Below are positions 13,050-14,959 of a DNA stretch of 14,959 nt, piece after piece. The notes below the pieces were generated by a model that did no database searches, was not told the origin of the DNA, and worked only from the letters and a program-made list of their open reading frames with translations. Position 1 is the first letter of the stretch; the number at the start of each line of letters is the position of its first letter. Origin of the DNA: Maricaulis sp. (GTDB lineage: Bacteria; Pseudomonadota; Alphaproteobacteria; Caulobacterales; Maricaulaceae); assembly GCA_002694345.1 (NCBI GenBank), contig NZLV01000200.1, positions 1 through 14,959 of the forward strand, given 5' to 3'. The translations under genes were made by a program, and so were the position numbers.

Positions 13050-13161
13050 CCGGGGTCGGCGCGGCAGCACCGCCTCAGCGGCCTGGCATTGCCAGGCGAG
13101 CCCTGCCATGCAAGGTCTCTGACCGGGCTGCAAACAGCCGAACCAGGAAGAGGATCGCATC

Positions 13162-13959
13162 ATGGGTGACCGGGTCGCCATTGTGACGGGCGGAGCCAAT
13201 GGAATTGGCAAGGCCTGTGCCCGCCGGCTGTCGGAAGACGGTTTCCTGGTGGTCATTGCCGATGTCGACCGCGAAGCCGGAACGGCTCTGGCCGACGAGC
13301 TGGGCGCAGAGCGCGACAAGGCCCTCTTCGTCGCCTGTGACGTGTCGGACCGCCTGTCCGTGAACAATCTCCTGTCAGAGACCCGGTCCGCCTTCGATCG
13401 TCTCGACGTGCTGGTGAACAATGCCGGCATTGTCGCCAAGGGCGATATCCTGGACCTGTCCGAGGCTGATTTCGACAAGGTGATCGGCGTCAATCTGCGC
13501 GGTTCCTTCCTGGTGGCCCGCGAGGCGGCCCGCCAGATGGTGGAGCAGATCGAGGAGGCCGGCGAGCGGATGGAAGACGTGCGTCGCCGCTATGCCATCA
13601 TCAACATGTCGTCGGTCAATGGCGTGATGGCGATCCCGGACCAGCTGGCCTATTGCGTCTCCAAGGGCGCGATCAACCAGATGACCAAGTCCATGTCGCT
13701 GGCGCTGGCCAAGTACGGCATCCGCGTCAACGCAATCGGGCCGGGCAGCATCAATACGGATGTCCTGAAGTCGGTGAACGATAATCCCGAGGCGATGGCG
13801 AAAATCATGTCCCGCACGCCGCTACAGCGGATCGGCGATCCTGACGAGGTCGCCTCGGTGGCCTCATTCCTGGCCTCGCGGGATGCCAGCTACATCACCG
13901 GCACCACCATCTATGCCGATGGTGGCCGGCTGGCGATGAACTACACTGTCAGCCCATAA
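13162..13959 (+). CDS. Short-chain dehydrogenase/reductase (classical SDR)
   Basis: A 265-residue NAD(P)-dependent oxidoreductase of the classical SDR family; the substrate cannot be inferred. The cofactor motif is TGGANGIG (9-16), with D34/D36 (IADVD) suggesting NAD preference. NNAG is at 86-89, and the catalytic set is N111, S151 (NMSSVNG), Y164 and K168 (YCVSK). GPGSINTDVL and the C-terminal ITGTTIYADGG are typical. A charged insertion at about 128-143 (EQIEEAGERMEDVRRR) lengthens the helix before the catalytic Ser strand. AGAGGA stands 7 nt before the ATG. Annotation as 3-oxoacyl-ACP reductase or glucose dehydrogenase would be over-specific. Confidence 0.9.
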   Translation: MGDRVAIVTGGANGIGKACARRLSEDGFLVVIADVDREAGTALADELGAERDKALFVACDVSDRLSVNNLLSETRSAFDRLDVLVNNAGIVAKGDILDLSEADFDKVIGVNLRGSFLVAREAARQMVEQIEEAGERMEDVRRRYAIINMSSVNGVMAIPDQLAYCVSKGAINQMTKSMSLALAKYGIRVNAIGPGSINTDVLKSVNDNPEAMAKIMSRTPLQRIGDPDEVASVASFLASRDASYITGTTIYADGGRLAMNYTVSP

Positions 13960-13960
13960 G

Positions 13961-13988
13961 AAAAGGCCCCGCCGAAGCGGGGCCTGAT
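13961..13988 (-). terminator. Intrinsic terminator of ppa, possibly bidirectional
   Basis: AGGCCCCGC (13964-13972) and GCGGGGCCT (13977-13985) form a perfect 9-bp stem over a four-base loop. The T run (TTTTC) is on the minus strand, 18 bp beyond the ppa stop. The hairpin also starts 5 bp after the SDR stop, so it may serve both convergent genes. Confidence 0.88.
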
Positions 13989-14002
13989 CAGGTCTTGTCG
14001 GA

Positions 14003-14536
14003 TCAGGCCGGCGCCTTGGCGCGCTCGACCGATTCCACGATCAGCTGGCGCGCCTTGGCGGCATCGCCCCAACCAATGACCTTCACCCACTTGTTGGGCT
14101 CCAGATCCTTGTAGTGCTCGAAGAAGTGCTTGATGCGCATCAGTTGCGCCTGCGGCACGTCGCCATATTCCTTCACGTCATCGTAGAGCGGCGACAGTTT
14201 GCGGTGCGGCACGCACAGGATTTTCTCATCCATGCCGCTCTCGTCTTCCATCATCAGCACGCCGATCGGACGGGCGCGCACGACGCAGCCCGGCACGAGC
14301 GTGGTGTGCCCGATGATCATGACGTCGATCGGATCGCCGTCTTCGGACAGGGTATGCGGCATGAAGCCGTAATTGCACGGATAGGACATCGGCGTGTGCA
14401 GAAAACGGTCGACGAAAAGCGTCCCGGCTTCCTTGTCCATTTCATACTTCACCGGCTGACCGCCGACCGGGACTTCAATGATGACGTTGATGTCCTCGGG
14501 TGCGTTTTCACCGAGAGAAATTTTGTCGATCCGCAT
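14003..14536 (-). CDS. ppa: Inorganic pyrophosphatase, family I
   Basis: A 177-residue soluble pyrophosphatase that hydrolyses PPi to phosphate in the cytoplasm, driving biosynthetic reactions. The family I signature DGDPIDV is at 66-72, with the metal-binding aspartates D66 and D71. KYEMDKEAG (30-38), YPCNYGFMP (52-60) and the C-terminal HFFEHYKDLE segment match the E. coli enzyme, whose length is very similar. I chose ATG at 14536 because AAGGAG lies about 6 nt upstream and MRIDKISLG is a standard start. The open frame to 14704 is not homologous. An intrinsic terminator follows. It lies 88 bp downstream of gltB on the same strand. Confidence 0.96.
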   Translation of the reverse strand: MRIDKISLGENAPEDINVIIEVPVGGQPVKYEMDKEAGTLFVDRFLHTPMSYPCNYGFMPHTLSEDGDPIDVMIIGHTTLVPGCVVRARPIGVLMMEDESGMDEKILCVPHRKLSPLYDDVKEYGDVPQAQLMRIKHFFEHYKDLEPNKWVKVIGWGDAAKARQLIVESVERAKAPA

Positions 14537-14624
14537 GGGACGCTCCTTGCAGCAATTCGTGCGCTCTCTTACGCCGGAAGCGCTTGAGAACCAATGCCCT
14601 TGGTGCACTGCAATAGAATTTTCT

Positions 14625-14959
14625 TCAGGCCGTACGACTTTCATTGGCCGGTTCAAGCCGGGCACGCTCCCGTTTGACCACTTCTGCGCCCCGCAGGTGC
14701 ACAAAATCGGCCCGGACAGCGTCCCATTTGGCCAGCAATCGCGCAGCCACGACCGAGCCCGTGGCCTCGGCGTGGGTTTCGATCAGGGCCCGGCAGCGCG
14801 CCTCCGCTTCGCCAGAAAGATCGAAGGTCAGCACGGTTTCCGGGTTCAGACGGGCTTCCAGGCGCTTGTCCGGGTCATAGACGAACGCATCGCCACCGGT
14901 CATGCCGGCCGCGAAATTATCGCCCACGGAGCCGAGAATGACCGCCGTGCCGCCCGTCA
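14625..14959 (-). CDS. gltB: Glutamate synthase large subunit, C-terminal end (5' part outside window)
   Basis: The last 110 or so codons of the NADPH-GOGAT alpha subunit, which makes glutamate from glutamine and 2-oxoglutarate. The frame is open to the window edge and reads TGGTAVILGSVGDNFAAGMT followed by GGDAFVYD. This is the end of the GXGXG beta-helix domain with its repeated glycine-rich turns. The following NPETVLTFDLSGEAEARCRALIETH is the usual C-terminal region. The GTG at 14927 is internal. The small-subunit gene gltD does not follow; ppa does, so gltD must lie upstream of gltB or elsewhere. Confidence 0.92.
   Translation of the reverse strand, partial: TGGTAVILGSVGDNFAAGMTGGDAFVYDPDKRLEARLNPETVLTFDLSGEAEARCRALIETHAEATGSVVAARLLAKWDAVRADFVHLRGAEVVKRERARLEPANESRTA

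Noticed and set aside
14537..14704. N-terminal extension of ppa
   Set aside because: The extension overlaps the gltB end; ATG at 14536 has a strong ribosome site and matches the family start.

Overview
The window is high-G+C bacterial DNA, very probably from an alphaproteobacterium of the Caulobacterales/Maricaulales type (Hyphomonadaceae or Maricaulis-like). The basis is an alphaproteobacterial-style COQ9, two small YdcH-type (DUF465) proteins, a short S21, a SAM-II-like leader in front of methionine genes, and GGDEF and MetX/MetB/Hom proteins of that flavour. Species assignment is inference only. No rRNA, tRNA, CRISPR array, prophage or complete insertion sequence was seen.

Region 1 (1-2490) is accessory-looking. 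It starts with the 3' end of glycerol kinase (glpK). A lower-G+C lipoprotein gene of unknown function follows, bracketed by a perfect 14-bp inverted repeat. Next come three copies of a 164-187 bp palindromic repeat with GTCATCCCGG/CCGGGATGAC ends. Copies 2 and 3 flank a small GIY-YIG nuclease gene. Between copies 1 and 2 lies a 9-codon remnant of the 3' end of a second GIY-YIG gene, at the same 11-bp distance from its repeat. This repeat/nuclease arrangement is the most interesting part of the window. A small two-helix membrane protein gene ends the region.

Region 2 (2491-6420) is a methionine operon on the minus strand, hom-metX-metB, packed with a 1-bp overlap and a 1-bp gap. Upstream of hom, in order of transcription, are a sigma70-like promoter, a SAM-II-like riboswitch starting about where transcription should start, and a 24-codon upstream ORF ending 2 nt before the hom ATG. 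Together they suggest SAM feedback on homoserine formation, its acylation and cystathionine formation. The roughly 370 bp between the hom promoter and the rpsU terminator hold only strong palindromes.

Region 3 (6421-14959) is ordinary housekeeping: rpsU (-, with an irregular start), coq9 (+), a calcineurin-like phosphatase (-) downstream of purE-purK (-), a diguanylate cyclase (+), a DUF465 protein (-), ubiX (-), a second DUF465 protein (+), an exported TPR protein (+), an SDR oxidoreductase (+), inorganic pyrophosphatase (-) and the 3' end of glutamate synthase large subunit (-). coq9 and ubiX both serve ubiquinone synthesis. purE and purK perform consecutive steps of purine synthesis. Clear intrinsic terminators follow rpsU, the second DUF465 gene and ppa, the last doubling as a possible SDR terminator.
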